Shown piece after piece: positions 27,146 to 36,514 of a stretch of DNA of 55,056 nt. The stretch covers positions 1 to 55,056 of the forward strand of contig JAVIYP010000012.1 of the NCBI GenBank assembly GCA_031323845.1, written 5' to 3'. The position numbers and the translations under genes are program-made. Below the pieces are notes generated by a model. The model did no database searches, was not told where the DNA came from, and saw only the letters and a list, made by a program, of their open reading frames with translations. Position 1 is the first letter of the stretch; the number at the start of each line of letters is the position of its first letter. This DNA is from PUPG01 sp031323845. Lineage in GTDB: Bacteria; Bacteroidota; Bacteroidia; Bacteroidales; UBA7960.

Positions 27146-27892
27146 TCAACGAGCGATGGGCTTGTATTTCTTCCGGCCAATAATACTTTGCCAGCGCAGT
27201 TTTATGACACCCATGACGGCTTCCCTGAAAATACCCGTACTCATTTTTGATGAGCCCTGAGTGCGGTCGGTAAACACAATGGAAACTTCCTTAAGCTTAA
27301 ACCCAAGCTTCCAGGCGGTAAACTTCATTTCTATCTGAAAAGCATAGCCGGAGAACCTGACGTCGTCGAGGTCGATGGCTTCCAGCACCTCCCTCCTGTA
27401 GCATTTGAACCCGGCCGTGGTGTCGTACACAGGCAGTCCGGTAATGATCCTGACATAAATGGAGGCAAAATAGGACATCAGTACCCGGCCCAGGGGCCAG
27501 TTCACCACGTTGACGCCGTCAACATAACGGGAACCGATGGCCAGGTCAAAACCTTCATGGGCACAGGCATTGTACAAAAAAACAAGATCGTCGGGATTAT
27601 GTGAGAGGTCGGCGTCCATTTCGAAAATGTACTGATACTTTCTTTCGAGTGCCCATTTGAAACCCTGGATATAGGCTGTACCCAGTCCCAGTTTGGCTTC
27701 GCGTGAATTCAGAAACAGCTTCCCGGGAAATTCCTGCATAAGTGTTTGCACCAGTGCGGCAGTCCCGTCGGGTGAATTGTCGTCTACCACCAGGATATGA
27801 AAATCCTGCGGCAGCGAAAAAATCAAATGTATAACTTTTCCTATATTATCCCGCTCATTATATGTGGGGATAATGACCAGACTGTCAACCAC
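27146..27892 (-). CDS. Polyprenol monophosphomannose synthase (GT2)
   Basis: A 248-residue family-2 glycosyltransferase of the dolichol/polyprenol-phosphate mannose synthase group: SLVIIPTYNERDNIGKV at the N-terminus, VVDDNSPDGTA, the metal-binding EMDADLSHNP, AIGSRYVDGVNVVNWPLGR and DTTAGFKCYRREVL. It would transfer mannose (or another hexose) from a GDP sugar to a lipid phosphate on the inner face of the cytoplasmic membrane. It has no C-terminal membrane segments, so it is the soluble type. The likely start is a GTG at 27892. First gene of the operon with dihydroorotase and DUF4296. Confidence 0.92.
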   Translation of the reverse strand: MVDSLVIIPTYNERDNIGKVIHLIFSLPQDFHILVVDDNSPDGTAALVQTLMQEFPGKLFLNSREAKLGLGTAYIQGFKWALERKYQYIFEMDADLSHNPDDLVFLYNACAHEGFDLAIGSRYVDGVNVVNWPLGRVLMSYFASIYVRIITGLPVYDTTAGFKCYRREVLEAIDLDDVRFSGYAFQIEMKFTAWKLGFKLKEVSIVFTDRTQGSSKMSTGIFREAVMGVIKLRWQSIIGRKKYKPIAR

Positions 27893-28203
27893 TTTCTCTT
27901 CCGGATTTTAGGTTTTGCCAGGGCGGCGGCGTCATGAGATACGGCTCGCAGGCCGTCGCCCCAGACCTCAAAAATACGTTTTTTATAAGAAAAACGTCCT
28001 AAATAGCTGTTTGTTTTTTTTATGCTTACCGATTATAACATTTTTTAACCAGGGCCTGCGATGCTTTCTGTGCTTGCGCAGTCCTCTTACCTGGTTCAAA
28101 ACTTGTATCTTTACAGTGATGCCCGGTTAGATAGCTGACCGGGTCGAAGGCAACGGTTAAAAGCAAACATTAGCCGAAAAACACAAGAAACATTAAGCTT
28201 TGA
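27893..28203. other. Divergent intergenic region
   Basis: These 311 bases lie between the mannosyltransferase (minus) and the cysteine desulfurase (plus). A TATCTTTA at 28106-28113 is a near match to a -7 box for the plus gene; no clear -33 is present. I see no gene or repeat. Confidence 0.4.
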
Positions 28204-29346
28204 ATGATGAGCAAACGAATCATATATCTTGACAATGCTGCCAGCACTTCGATGAGTGAGGCTGTGATACAGCATATGAGTGAGATAATGCGTGATATTT
28301 ACGGAAACCCCTCTTCATTGCATGAATTCGGACGACGTGCCCGGGTACTTGTGGAGCAGTCGCGGAGGCACATTGCCCGGATGTTTGGCATTACACCCGC
28401 CGAACTCTTTTTTACCAGTGGCGGCACTGAAGCCAACAATGCGGTCTTGTGGGGCGCCTGCAACGCTTTCAGCTGCAGCAATGTCATCACCAGCCGGCTC
28501 GAACACCCGGCCGTTCTGCAGTGCCTTGAAGCCCTGAAGCAGAGCATGGGCATCACAGTACACTTTGTCGATGTTGATGAGTTGGGTCATATCCGTCTTG
28601 ATCATCTCGAAGAACTGCTGAAAAAGTATCCGTCATCACTGGTCAGCCTGATGCATGCCAACAACGAAACCGGTAATCTGCTTCCGGTGAAATCGGTGGC
28701 TTTGCTTTGCAGCCAAAATAATGCCCTGTTTCATTCCGATACGGTTCAGACAGTAGGGAAGTTCGCCATGGATCTTGATCGTTCGGGAATTGATTTTGCC
28801 GTTGCCAGTGCGCATAAATTTCATGGACCCAAGGGTGCCGGCTTCATGTACATTCGCCGTGGCCGTCTTCTCAATGCTTTCATAAAGGGTGGCGGACAGG
28901 AGCGCAACATGAGGGCCGGAACGGAAAACATTTACGGTATTGCCGGTATGGCCAAAGCGCTTGAAGAAGCCCATCAGCAGCTGGAAGAAGACAGGCAGTA
29001 TATTCTGAGCCTGAAAAAGGAATGCATGGTTTTGCTGAAAAAGGAGGTTCCGGGTATTCGTTTTTGGGGTGATCCGGAGGGTAATAGTCTGCACAGCATT
29101 CTCAACATTGCGCTTTGTGCCGGGACAAACAGTGAGATGTTGCTTCCTGCTTTGGATATTGAAGGCATCTGTGTATCATCGGGCAGCGCATGTGCCTCGG
29201 GAAGCCTGTCGGGTTCTCATGTGCTGAAGGCTTTGGGTGCCGATCCGGCACAATCCTCCCTTAGGATTTCTTTCAGCCGCTACAACACATCTGATGAGGT
29301 AACTTCTTTTGTGGAAGTAATCCGGAAGCTCTCAGTCCGCAAATAA
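28204..29346 (+). CDS. Cysteine desulfurase (NifS/IscS family)
   Basis: A 380-residue PLP enzyme that takes sulfur from cysteine for iron-sulfur clusters or tRNA thiolation. Visible features: YLDNAAST at the N-terminus, NPSSLHEFGRRAR, SGGTEANN, HANNETG, the PLP lysine in SAHKFHGPKG (Lys205), and the flexible active-site loop SSGSACASGS with Cys330. It resembles the group used by NifS/IscS proteins. No iscU, mnmA or thiI lies next to it, so the sulfur acceptor is unknown. The start is the first of two consecutive ATGs. Confidence 0.93.
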   Translation: MMSKRIIYLDNAASTSMSEAVIQHMSEIMRDIYGNPSSLHEFGRRARVLVEQSRRHIARMFGITPAELFFTSGGTEANNAVLWGACNAFSCSNVITSRLEHPAVLQCLEALKQSMGITVHFVDVDELGHIRLDHLEELLKKYPSSLVSLMHANNETGNLLPVKSVALLCSQNNALFHSDTVQTVGKFAMDLDRSGIDFAVASAHKFHGPKGAGFMYIRRGRLLNAFIKGGGQERNMRAGTENIYGIAGMAKALEEAHQQLEEDRQYILSLKKECMVLLKKEVPGIRFWGDPEGNSLHSILNIALCAGTNSEMLLPALDIEGICVSSGSACASGSLSGSHVLKALGADPAQSSLRISFSRYNTSDEVTSFVEVIRKLSVRK

Positions 29347-29433
29347 AACTTCCTGTATACCTTGTTTGGACCGACGCTCGGTTTTGAAGCATAAACCGGC
29401 GTTGCTGGCCGGCCCGGCCCTTCAACGGCGGGG

Positions 29434-29482
29434 CCCACACCAAAAGAGGCTGCCGGTAACCGGCAGCCTCTTTTGGTGTGGG
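29434..29482. terminator. Long perfect hairpin, probable bidirectional terminator
   Basis: Bases 29434-29456 pair perfectly over 23 bp with 29460-29482 around the three-base loop TAA. The stem includes an A4 tract on the left arm matched by T4 on the right. It lies between the convergent cysteine desulfurase and DUF5689 genes, where a terminator for both is expected, but it is much longer than usual. Confidence 0.7.
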
Positions 29483-29499
29483 TGGTGTTCCCGGGTTGA

Positions 29500-31134
29500 T
29501 TATTGACTTTCAAACAGTCTGACCGCACTTATTTCCCAGGTGGCGGCTCCTGAGGTGGAGCTGATGTACTTGAAGGCTATGTGGATGGACTGACCGTCGA
29601 ATTGCGACAGGTCGATGTTGCCGCTGTCAAAAAAGGTCCAGCTGTTGCCCGGAGGGCGGTTAAAGCCTTCGAGCAGCACCCAGGTGCCTGAGTCGTTGGG
29701 GTTGCCGCCTTCGTAATCATTGGCTACCAGCACCTGCATGTCGCTGTATGTAGTGATGTAATTTATGGCTTCCCTGATTTCCAGTCCAACCTGTGTCCGG
29801 TCACTCAGGTCTATCTCCGGAGAGACAAGCCAGTTTTCATTGGCGCGGGGTGATCCTGCAACAAAGCCGTTCATCACAACGCAACCGCCATCAAAGCTGG
29901 CCCAGTACCACTGCTCGCTACCTGCAACGTTGATATCGGTAAACGGTGAAATGCCGTCCGCTTCATTGCTGAAGGTGGCCTCCCAGAAGCTGATGGTTGG
30001 TACAATCCCGTCATCATCCATCCAGTATCCCGAAGTGCCGCGCAGACCCGGCTGGCCAAAATAGGATTCCAGGTTGCCCAGTAATTTGACCTGCTTTCCA
30101 CGATTTTCAGGGTTGCTGACCAGGTTCAGAACGTTTCTTATATCCCCGGGCAGCAACTGCACGATCAGGGAGTTTGTCAAGGATGTTTCATCAGCATTAT
30201 CGGCAATGATAATGTTTGAATTGGTCTGGAAGGGAGGCTCAAACGAAGGAGCAAACGGGTCCTGGTTGGTTTCCATAACTCCCACAATGTATCCTTCGAC
30301 CCACACATTGCTCCCTGTGTTAAAGGCTATGGCATGAGCCACGTTGTACGGGTCGTCAAAAGTTCCTGAGCCCTGCGGTTCATCTGTTTCACAGCGTTCT
30401 CCCTGCATATCGAGTTCATCGGGGTGGCGTATGAGCAACTGCCAGATGTTGCCGAACTGGGAAACAACCGCAATAAGGCTGCCATTGCCTTCAGGCACCT
30501 GTTCACCGGCAAAATCCGCAAATCCGCTTGTACGGACAATGATCTGGTTGGTGCTGCAATCCTGCAGCATCCTGTTTTCTGCCATTTGTGTTACCGGGTT
30601 GGCAAAGGTCTTGCCCAAATCGGCCAGGGCGAATTGCACTTCTTCCAGTTTTACAAGCTGACCCTGGTAGCCACCACCCTGAATGTCACTTATGGTGACC
30701 GTTTTTGGTGTAACGGGAGTGGCTTCTCCAAGAGTGATTACATTGATGCCGTACCTCATGGAATCAAGCTGCAACATATTGTTGTAGCTGTTCAGCACGG
30801 CACCCCTGAGTCCCAGGCGCACCGAGTCACCTTCTATGATGTTGTCCCCAAAATCAACACGCAGGTTAATGGCTGCTGTGTGATCCTGAACATAGGCCTG
30901 GCGGTAAATGTTTCCTGTTGACTGATCCATGCTTACTGTAGCATATACGGATATGTTGTTCTGGAAAGAAACCGGCTGCCCCGCATACAGGTCCCTGAGT
31001 TCACCGATGGTGATTACCTCATCCGGGAGGTTGACAGGCGGATGATCGGGTTCTTCCTCGCATCCTGAAAAAGCCAGGGCTAACATCAGGAATACAGCAG
31101 GGAAGATTTTTTTATAACTTTTGTTTTTCTTCAT
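29500..31134 (-). CDS. DUF5689 lipoprotein with OB-like and anchor-J domains
   Basis: A 544-residue predicted lipoprotein (lipobox ALAFSGC). Three parts can be seen: a DUF5689-type domain (about residues 40-235, YATVSMDQSTGNIYRQAYVQD), a middle OB-fold-like domain resembling DUF6359 (about 255-385, DPYNVAHAIAFNTGSNVWVEG), and a C-terminal jelly roll of the choice-of-anchor J type (about 390-544, NENWLVSPEIDLSD). It would be displayed on the outer membrane. The first domain is clearly homologous to the start of the next gene upstream (31146-32507), 11 bases away, so the two arose by duplication. Last gene of the TonB-receptor operon; probable role, binding the receptor's substrate. Confidence 0.82.
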   Translation of the reverse strand: MKKNKSYKKIFPAVFLMLALAFSGCEEEPDHPPVNLPDEVITIGELRDLYAGQPVSFQNNISVYATVSMDQSTGNIYRQAYVQDHTAAINLRVDFGDNIIEGDSVRLGLRGAVLNSYNNMLQLDSMRYGINVITLGEATPVTPKTVTISDIQGGGYQGQLVKLEEVQFALADLGKTFANPVTQMAENRMLQDCSTNQIIVRTSGFADFAGEQVPEGNGSLIAVVSQFGNIWQLLIRHPDELDMQGERCETDEPQGSGTFDDPYNVAHAIAFNTGSNVWVEGYIVGVMETNQDPFAPSFEPPFQTNSNIIIADNADETSLTNSLIVQLLPGDIRNVLNLVSNPENRGKQVKLLGNLESYFGQPGLRGTSGYWMDDDGIVPTISFWEATFSNEADGISPFTDINVAGSEQWYWASFDGGCVVMNGFVAGSPRANENWLVSPEIDLSDRTQVGLEIREAINYITTYSDMQVLVANDYEGGNPNDSGTWVLLEGFNRPPGNSWTFFDSGNIDLSQFDGQSIHIAFKYISSTSGAATWEISAVRLFESQ

Positions 31135-31145
31135 GACATATATGT

Positions 31146-32507
31146 TTATTCTTCAACAATATCGTTCAAACTCCGGATCATCAGCTGCGGGTCAAAATGT
31201 ATGGATGCTATTCCGGTCAGGGTCACGGTTTGGGTGGGCACCTGACTGTTGGCAAAGGACGCCCAGGCGTGGGTGAACACCGGCATGCTTCCGGTTGCAT
31301 CTGTAATGTTGATCGAACCTGCAAAAGTGCTTCCTCCGGAGAAGGTAACACCGTGTATCCTTACCAGGGTTGACTGGTAAGTGGTTATGTTGTCTTTGAT
31401 TTCCTGGATGGTGGCGACTCTGGGTTCCGGTAATTCGCTCGTTCCAAGATCCCAGGCGTTTCCGATGGGTGTGTTGTCAATTTGCATAAGACCGTTGAAT
31501 TCGCTGACAACCATATTGGAAACAATTACCCTGAGCAACGTGCCCATCTCGAAGTTGTGCGATCCGGCAAACCTGATCACTATTCCCTGTCCTGAATCAT
31601 CCATCATAAAGAGGTTTTGGCTCGGGTGGTTGCTGTGTTCCCTGTCGCTGATCACCACTCCTTCGATACGCGTATTGGGTGGGATGCTGGTGACACCGTC
31701 GAGGTAATTCTCGCGCAGCTCTTTAATGGTGATAAGGTCGTAGTCGTCACCGGGAACGGGGCAGCGCTCGTCGTCCATGCTCAGTTCATTGATACTCCTG
31801 ATGTAGAGCTGCAGGGTGCCCCCATATTGCGCCACTATGGCTATCAAAGAGCCTCTGCCCTCGGGTACCGGAATATCGGCAAAATTGGCGTAACCGCTTG
31901 TCCTGACAACGATCCGGTTGCCGCTGCAATCTTCGAGCAAACGATTCATCGACAGCAGGTTTTCACTGTCAGCAAAAGGCAGGCCGACTTCGTTGGCAAC
32001 AAATTGCACGTCTTCTAACCGGATCAGGTGAGCCTGATGTGCGGAAGTAATTTCCGGAATGGTGATTACCCCGGGCTCAACGGCCACATTGGTTGCAATT
32101 TTGACAATGTTTCTGTCCACATTCACATTGTCGAGCTGCATCATCTGCTGATACATGCCCAAAGTAGTGCCTTTGAGGTATATTCTGACAGAATCGCCCT
32201 GGTAGATACCTCCCGGTGCCTGCAACCTCAGGTTTACCGCCCCGGTATGGTCGGCTACAAAGGCGCTGCGGTAAATATTGCCCGATTTATCGTCCATGGT
32301 AACGGTAGCGAAAACCGAGTAGTCATCTGTAAAGACAACGGGATCTCCCTGGAACAGATCCAGGAGCTCCGAAACCGTCAGAACGGTGCCAACAGGGATT
32401 TCAGAGAGTGGCGGCTCCTCAAAATCATCATGGATGCACGCATGCATCATGACCATCACAAGGCCCAGTAACAGTATGAGTGGATTCTTCTTAAACAGCT
32501 TGATCAT
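31146..32507 (-). CDS. DUF5689 lipoprotein
   Basis: A 453-residue predicted lipoprotein with lipobox VMMHAC. The N-terminal DUF5689-type domain (about 38-235) shares long stretches with its downstream neighbour, e.g. TMDDKSGNIYRSAFVADHTG and LEDCSGNRIVVRTSGYANF. A second domain of similar OB-like fold follows (about 250-452, TRIEGVVISDREHSNHPSQN). It begins 26 bases after the TonB receptor gene, the place where a SusD-type partner would normally sit, but it has no SusD-like helices. Inference: a surface ligand-binding subunit that hands substrate to the receptor. OB folds often bind nucleic acid, which agrees with the nuclease encoded divergently. Confidence 0.82.
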   Translation of the reverse strand: MIKLFKKNPLILLLGLVMVMMHACIHDDFEEPPLSEIPVGTVLTVSELLDLFQGDPVVFTDDYSVFATVTMDDKSGNIYRSAFVADHTGAVNLRLQAPGGIYQGDSVRIYLKGTTLGMYQQMMQLDNVNVDRNIVKIATNVAVEPGVITIPEITSAHQAHLIRLEDVQFVANEVGLPFADSENLLSMNRLLEDCSGNRIVVRTSGYANFADIPVPEGRGSLIAIVAQYGGTLQLYIRSINELSMDDERCPVPGDDYDLITIKELRENYLDGVTSIPPNTRIEGVVISDREHSNHPSQNLFMMDDSGQGIVIRFAGSHNFEMGTLLRVIVSNMVVSEFNGLMQIDNTPIGNAWDLGTSELPEPRVATIQEIKDNITTYQSTLVRIHGVTFSGGSTFAGSINITDATGSMPVFTHAWASFANSQVPTQTVTLTGIASIHFDPQLMIRSLNDIVEE

Positions 32508-32533
32508 ATTGGTATGTTTTATAGGTTAAGCAA

Positions 32534-35326
32534 TTAAAACCTGAAGGCAAGGTTTGCAAAATAGGTTCTGCCGTACAGGTAAAAATATTTTGAGGCAAAC
32601 TGGTCCGGGTTGCCGGCATTGTATCTCAGCTGTTCAAACCCGCCAACCCGGAAGTCGGTAACATTGGTAATGTTGGTTACGCTGACGTTGAAGTTGATGA
32701 AGTATTGCCTGCGGATCCTCCATGATCTGCCAAAAAAAGCGTCGAAGGTGATGTTGTGGTCCATCTTCTCCTGATGCAGCAACTGATGCCATTGCGGGTC
32801 GGTTTCAACCAGGTTCTGAACGGCTTCTGCTGTTCTTCTGTCAGGATTAATGTCGATATAGATGTCGTCATAATAGTTGGCATTAACGCCGATAAACCAA
32901 TAGCGGGGGCTGTTGTAACGTAGTCCGACAGATCCGGCGGTGTGCGTCATGCCTCCGAGTTTGTAGTTTTGCAGAAACACCTCGCGGCCCTGTGCCATGA
33001 TTTCCGAGTCGTTATCCCTGGCGATGGTAACCTGCGGACGTGAGTTATAGATATAGTCGCCGGTTCCTGCCACGATATAGGCGGATACAGTCGATGAAAT
33101 GTTAAGGTCTATGCCCAGCTCCACACCCATGTGCCTGGTGTCGACGCCTGTCATGATGTAGTTGACAAAGGTCCTGAGTTCGTCGTGGTAGAAGCTGCGC
33201 GCCCAGGTCTGGTCAAGGAACTCGGTATAGAACAGGGTCAGCCTGGACTTGATAAAGGGTGAGCGTATGATGTAGCTGATGTCGCCCGACATGATGGTTT
33301 CGCTGGTCAGGTTTTCGATCACATCGTCTCTTACCCTTGATGAGATGTAAGCGTTCCGGAAGTAAGGTGCCCGGGTCATATAGGCAGCGTTGGATGTAAC
33401 GTAGTGGCGGCCGGTAATTTTGAAGGTGGCCCCGCCCTTGACCCCGAAATTGGTAAAGTTATGTTTTTCACCGTCACCATAGGAGTTATCCGGGAAACGG
33501 GCATTCTTCATGTGTCCGGTGCGCCAGAAAGTGGTGTGCGACAGCATGGCTGATGCGAAAAAATCCCAGCGGGGCAGGATCCATTCGCTCTGTGCAAACA
33601 TGGAGTATTGGTTGATGTTGCCTGTAAAGTCGTAGCCAAAGACATCGCCCTCCCTCACCACGCGGTTCGGATTGTTCAGGTCGGGTTGCGCCATCATGGG
33701 GTCATCAAAATCCCGCTCAGCGAACTGATCGATGTCGAAGAAAAAGTCGCCGCCCAGCAGGTCATCAATTGTTTTGAACTGATGGGTTTTCGACAGCGAT
33801 ACGTTAATGCCGCCTGTCAGCACATGGCGGGGGTTGACATAATGCTCGATGTTGGTGTTGAGCACCAGTTGGGTGCGGTCGTTACGGCGCTCTTCAATAA
33901 TATACTTCGAGCGCATTCCTGTAAGGTTGTTCCCTTCGATGCCATCCACATTTTTAACGGTGAACAGGTTTCTCCTGTTGGCATCATAAAACCATTGCCA
34001 GTCAAGCTGCCTGAAGCTATCGTCGTTTTGCCACAGGTCTGTAAGCAGTCCGAACATAGCCGGGTTATTCTGGTGCCAGCTTGGGAGCCACCGGTAATAG
34101 TCGGGCCTTGGGTCACCGGCAAAGGTATAGTCGGGGTGATCAAAGGATTTGTGGCTGTCATACCAGTTCAGGGCTGTTGAGCCGCCCCGGCCGAAGGTGT
34201 AGGCAGCGCTGGTGGCTATTTCGGTTTGGTTGTTTGGCGTGAAGTAGTGTGAGAGGATGATATAGGGATTGTGATAGTTGTTTACCCTGGAGTTACGTTT
34301 TTCACCGTTTTGCCATCCCCAGTTCGGATTGTAGAAATTGTCACCGGTGAGGTCATATACTTCCTGTACGGCAACTCCCGGTCTGCCTGTGCGCGAGGGA
34401 GCGCCAAAGGCAATAAGTCCGATGCTGTGCTGCCTGTTCAGAATTTTTTCTGTAGAAAGGAAGTATCCCCAGGCGTCATAAAAGGTTCCGGGTGCGTAAC
34501 CCTCGTTGGCCGATCTGCGCGATCCGCTCATGGTAAACGCCCATCCGTTATCCATAATACCCGTGCTGTGAGTAAACATCATACGGTGGTTATACGTGCG
34601 GTTCGCGCTGGAGTAGGTCAACCGTGTTCCTTCTCCGAACCTTGAGGCGCGGGTTACAATGTTCGTGGCACCACCGATACCTCCAAAGGTTTGCCGCGAG
34701 GCCCCAATGCCATTCACCGGTTCCGACATACGGGTGACGTCGTTAAGTCCGCCCCATACAGAAAAGAACGCCCGGCCGGTCTCAGCATCGTTTACCGGAA
34801 CATGATTGATCATTACGGTTGTGTTCTCAGAATCATAGCCGCGAATACGATAGCGGGCCGAGCCGAAATTAAAGCCGGCCGTGCTCACATAAACGTCGCG
34901 CGAGCCCTGCAGCAAACTTGAAATGTCGTGCGAGTCTTCTTCGCCTTCAAGATCGGCAATGGATATCGTCAGGATAGGAATTTCGCGTTCTTCGGAAACG
35001 TCTGCCATCTCATCCGGTGTCATCACCACATCAATGACCTCGTCGCTTCCTACAACAATTCGAAGGTTTTCATAACCGTCAAAGCTGAATAACAGCACAG
35101 CCTGCTCCATGCCGGCGGGAAGGTCAATGGTGTAATTCCCTGCAAAATCGGTTACCGTTTGCACTCCTGTGTTTTCCAGCACCACATCTGCTCCCGCAAG
35201 GTGCTGCCCTTCTGCATTCGCTACAGTGCCTCTCACTGTCGACGGGAGAGGCTGAGCTGCCAGAACCGAAGAAAGCAACAGCAAAAGAAACGGAAACAAT
35301 AAAAAGGACTTACTCAAATTTTTCAT
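32534..35326 (-). CDS. TonB-dependent outer-membrane receptor
   Basis: A 930-residue receptor with a signal peptide (about 1-23), a carboxypeptidase-regulatory-like beta domain (VRGTVANAEGQHLAGADVVL ... DFAGNYTIDLP, about 30-90), a plug with DISSLLQGSRDVYVSTAGFNFG and RYRIRGYDSENTTVMINHVP, and a long barrel that ends FANLAFRF. It would import a large substrate into the periplasm with TonB/ExbBD energy. No SusD gene is present; instead two DUF5689 lipoproteins follow at 26 and 11 bases. A divergently transcribed exported nuclease/phosphatase lies 100 bases away. Family certain, substrate inferred. Confidence 0.93.
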   Translation of the reverse strand: MKNLSKSFLLFPFLLLLLSSVLAAQPLPSTVRGTVANAEGQHLAGADVVLENTGVQTVTDFAGNYTIDLPAGMEQAVLLFSFDGYENLRIVVGSDEVIDVVMTPDEMADVSEEREIPILTISIADLEGEEDSHDISSLLQGSRDVYVSTAGFNFGSARYRIRGYDSENTTVMINHVPVNDAETGRAFFSVWGGLNDVTRMSEPVNGIGASRQTFGGIGGATNIVTRASRFGEGTRLTYSSANRTYNHRMMFTHSTGIMDNGWAFTMSGSRRSANEGYAPGTFYDAWGYFLSTEKILNRQHSIGLIAFGAPSRTGRPGVAVQEVYDLTGDNFYNPNWGWQNGEKRNSRVNNYHNPYIILSHYFTPNNQTEIATSAAYTFGRGGSTALNWYDSHKSFDHPDYTFAGDPRPDYYRWLPSWHQNNPAMFGLLTDLWQNDDSFRQLDWQWFYDANRRNLFTVKNVDGIEGNNLTGMRSKYIIEERRNDRTQLVLNTNIEHYVNPRHVLTGGINVSLSKTHQFKTIDDLLGGDFFFDIDQFAERDFDDPMMAQPDLNNPNRVVREGDVFGYDFTGNINQYSMFAQSEWILPRWDFFASAMLSHTTFWRTGHMKNARFPDNSYGDGEKHNFTNFGVKGGATFKITGRHYVTSNAAYMTRAPYFRNAYISSRVRDDVIENLTSETIMSGDISYIIRSPFIKSRLTLFYTEFLDQTWARSFYHDELRTFVNYIMTGVDTRHMGVELGIDLNISSTVSAYIVAGTGDYIYNSRPQVTIARDNDSEIMAQGREVFLQNYKLGGMTHTAGSVGLRYNSPRYWFIGVNANYYDDIYIDINPDRRTAEAVQNLVETDPQWHQLLHQEKMDHNITFDAFFGRSWRIRRQYFINFNVSVTNITNVTDFRVGGFEQLRYNAGNPDQFASKYFYLYGRTYFANLAFRF

Positions 35327-35375
35327 AATGAGAAATTTATTTTGAAATAACAGTTAAAGATTTTAAAGAATTGAA

Positions 35376-35403
35376 TTTGATTCCCTTAAAATGCTTATTT
35401 TTG
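35376..35403 (+). promoter_or_regulatory. Promoter of the EEP nuclease gene
   Basis: TTTG at 35376-35379, 16 bases, and TATTTTTG at 35396-35403 match the Bacteroidota promoter pattern, with the spacing slightly short. The ATG at 35427 follows about 24 bases later. The opposite strand of this short region must also hold the TonB-receptor promoter. Confidence 0.55.
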
Positions 35404-35426
35404 GACATCAAAATTAATCAATTATT

Positions 35427-36512
35427 ATGGATAATACAGCGCGCTTAAGGATTTTTTGGATGGCATTGACTGTTGCCATTGGCTTCTTTTTTGTCAGTAC
35501 AGCAACGTTGCATGCCGGGCATGACAAGGGTGAAAAAGAATTTATTGCGGTAGCCATAGGTTTTTATAATGTGGAAAACCTTTTCGACACCATTAACGAT
35601 CCGAACATCCGCGATGATGATTTTACGCCCCAGGGCAGCAACCGGTGGAACACTGAAAAATATTTTGAAAAACTTGAAAATCTCGCTGAGGTTATTTACC
35701 ATCTCGGTCGTGATGTGAATCCTGACGGCGTTGCGGTTTTGGGTCTGGCTGAGGTTGAGAACGTCCGGGTGCTGGAGGATCTGGCGGCCCAGGAAAAGAT
35801 CAGGGATCGCAACTATCAGATCATATTTGTTCAGGGTCCCGACCGCAGGGGGGTACACAACGCATTTTTTTACAATCCTGCCTACTTTGAGCATATAAGC
35901 CATGAGGCTTATCCTACCATTGTTCCCGGCAGGCCGGATTTTATCACGCGTGACCAGCTTTTGCTGACCGGCAATGTGCTGGGTGAGCGCATGCATTTTA
36001 TCGTTGGTCACTGGCCCAGCAGGGTGGGAGGAGAGGCCCGCAGCCGCCCCGGAAGAATTGCAGCGGCTGATATTGCACGCAACGTCATCGACTCCATACA
36101 GGCCGCTGAACCCGGTGCCAAGGTGTTCATGATGGGCGACTTTAACGACAATCCCACCGACATCAGTATCCGAAAGCATTTACGATCAAAGGGCACTAAA
36201 GAAGGCATCAAGGACAATGAGCTGTACAATCCTTTTGAAAGCTTTTTCAGGCGTGGTATCGGCACGAACGCCTGGCGTGATGCGTGGAGTCTTTTTGACC
36301 AGATCCTCATGACGCCGGCTGTCCTTGGTGACGATTTCAGCACCTTTACCTACCTGAGAGCAGAAGTGTTCAACAGGCCTTTCCTGCGTCAACCCACCGG
36401 GAGGTTTCAGGGTTACCCGTTCCGTACCTTTGGCGGAGGTGTTTACCTGGGTGGATACAGCGACCATTTTCCGGTTTGCGTTTATCTGATCAGAGAACAT
36501 AAAAAAGATTAA
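35427..36512 (+). CDS. Exported endonuclease/exonuclease/phosphatase-family enzyme
   Basis: A 361-residue EEP-superfamily phosphodiesterase with an N-terminal signal or anchor (residues 9-30, ending LHA). All catalytic motifs are present: FYNVENLFD (Asn48), LAEVEN (Glu109/111), VGHWPSR (His195), MGDFNDNP (Asp238, Asn240) and YSDHFPV (Asp346-His347). The domain cleaves phosphodiester or phosphate-ester bonds with Mg2+, and family members act on DNA, RNA, lipids or inositol phosphates. Export, and position 100 bases from a TonB receptor/DUF5689 operon, suggest extracellular or periplasmic degradation of nucleic acid for uptake. A small basic protein is encoded two bases downstream. Confidence 0.88.
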   Translation: MDNTARLRIFWMALTVAIGFFFVSTATLHAGHDKGEKEFIAVAIGFYNVENLFDTINDPNIRDDDFTPQGSNRWNTEKYFEKLENLAEVIYHLGRDVNPDGVAVLGLAEVENVRVLEDLAAQEKIRDRNYQIIFVQGPDRRGVHNAFFYNPAYFEHISHEAYPTIVPGRPDFITRDQLLLTGNVLGERMHFIVGHWPSRVGGEARSRPGRIAAADIARNVIDSIQAAEPGAKVFMMGDFNDNPTDISIRKHLRSKGTKEGIKDNELYNPFESFFRRGIGTNAWRDAWSLFDQILMTPAVLGDDFSTFTYLRAEVFNRPFLRQPTGRFQGYPFRTFGGGVYLGGYSDHFPVCVYLIREHKKD

Positions 36513-36514
36513 CC

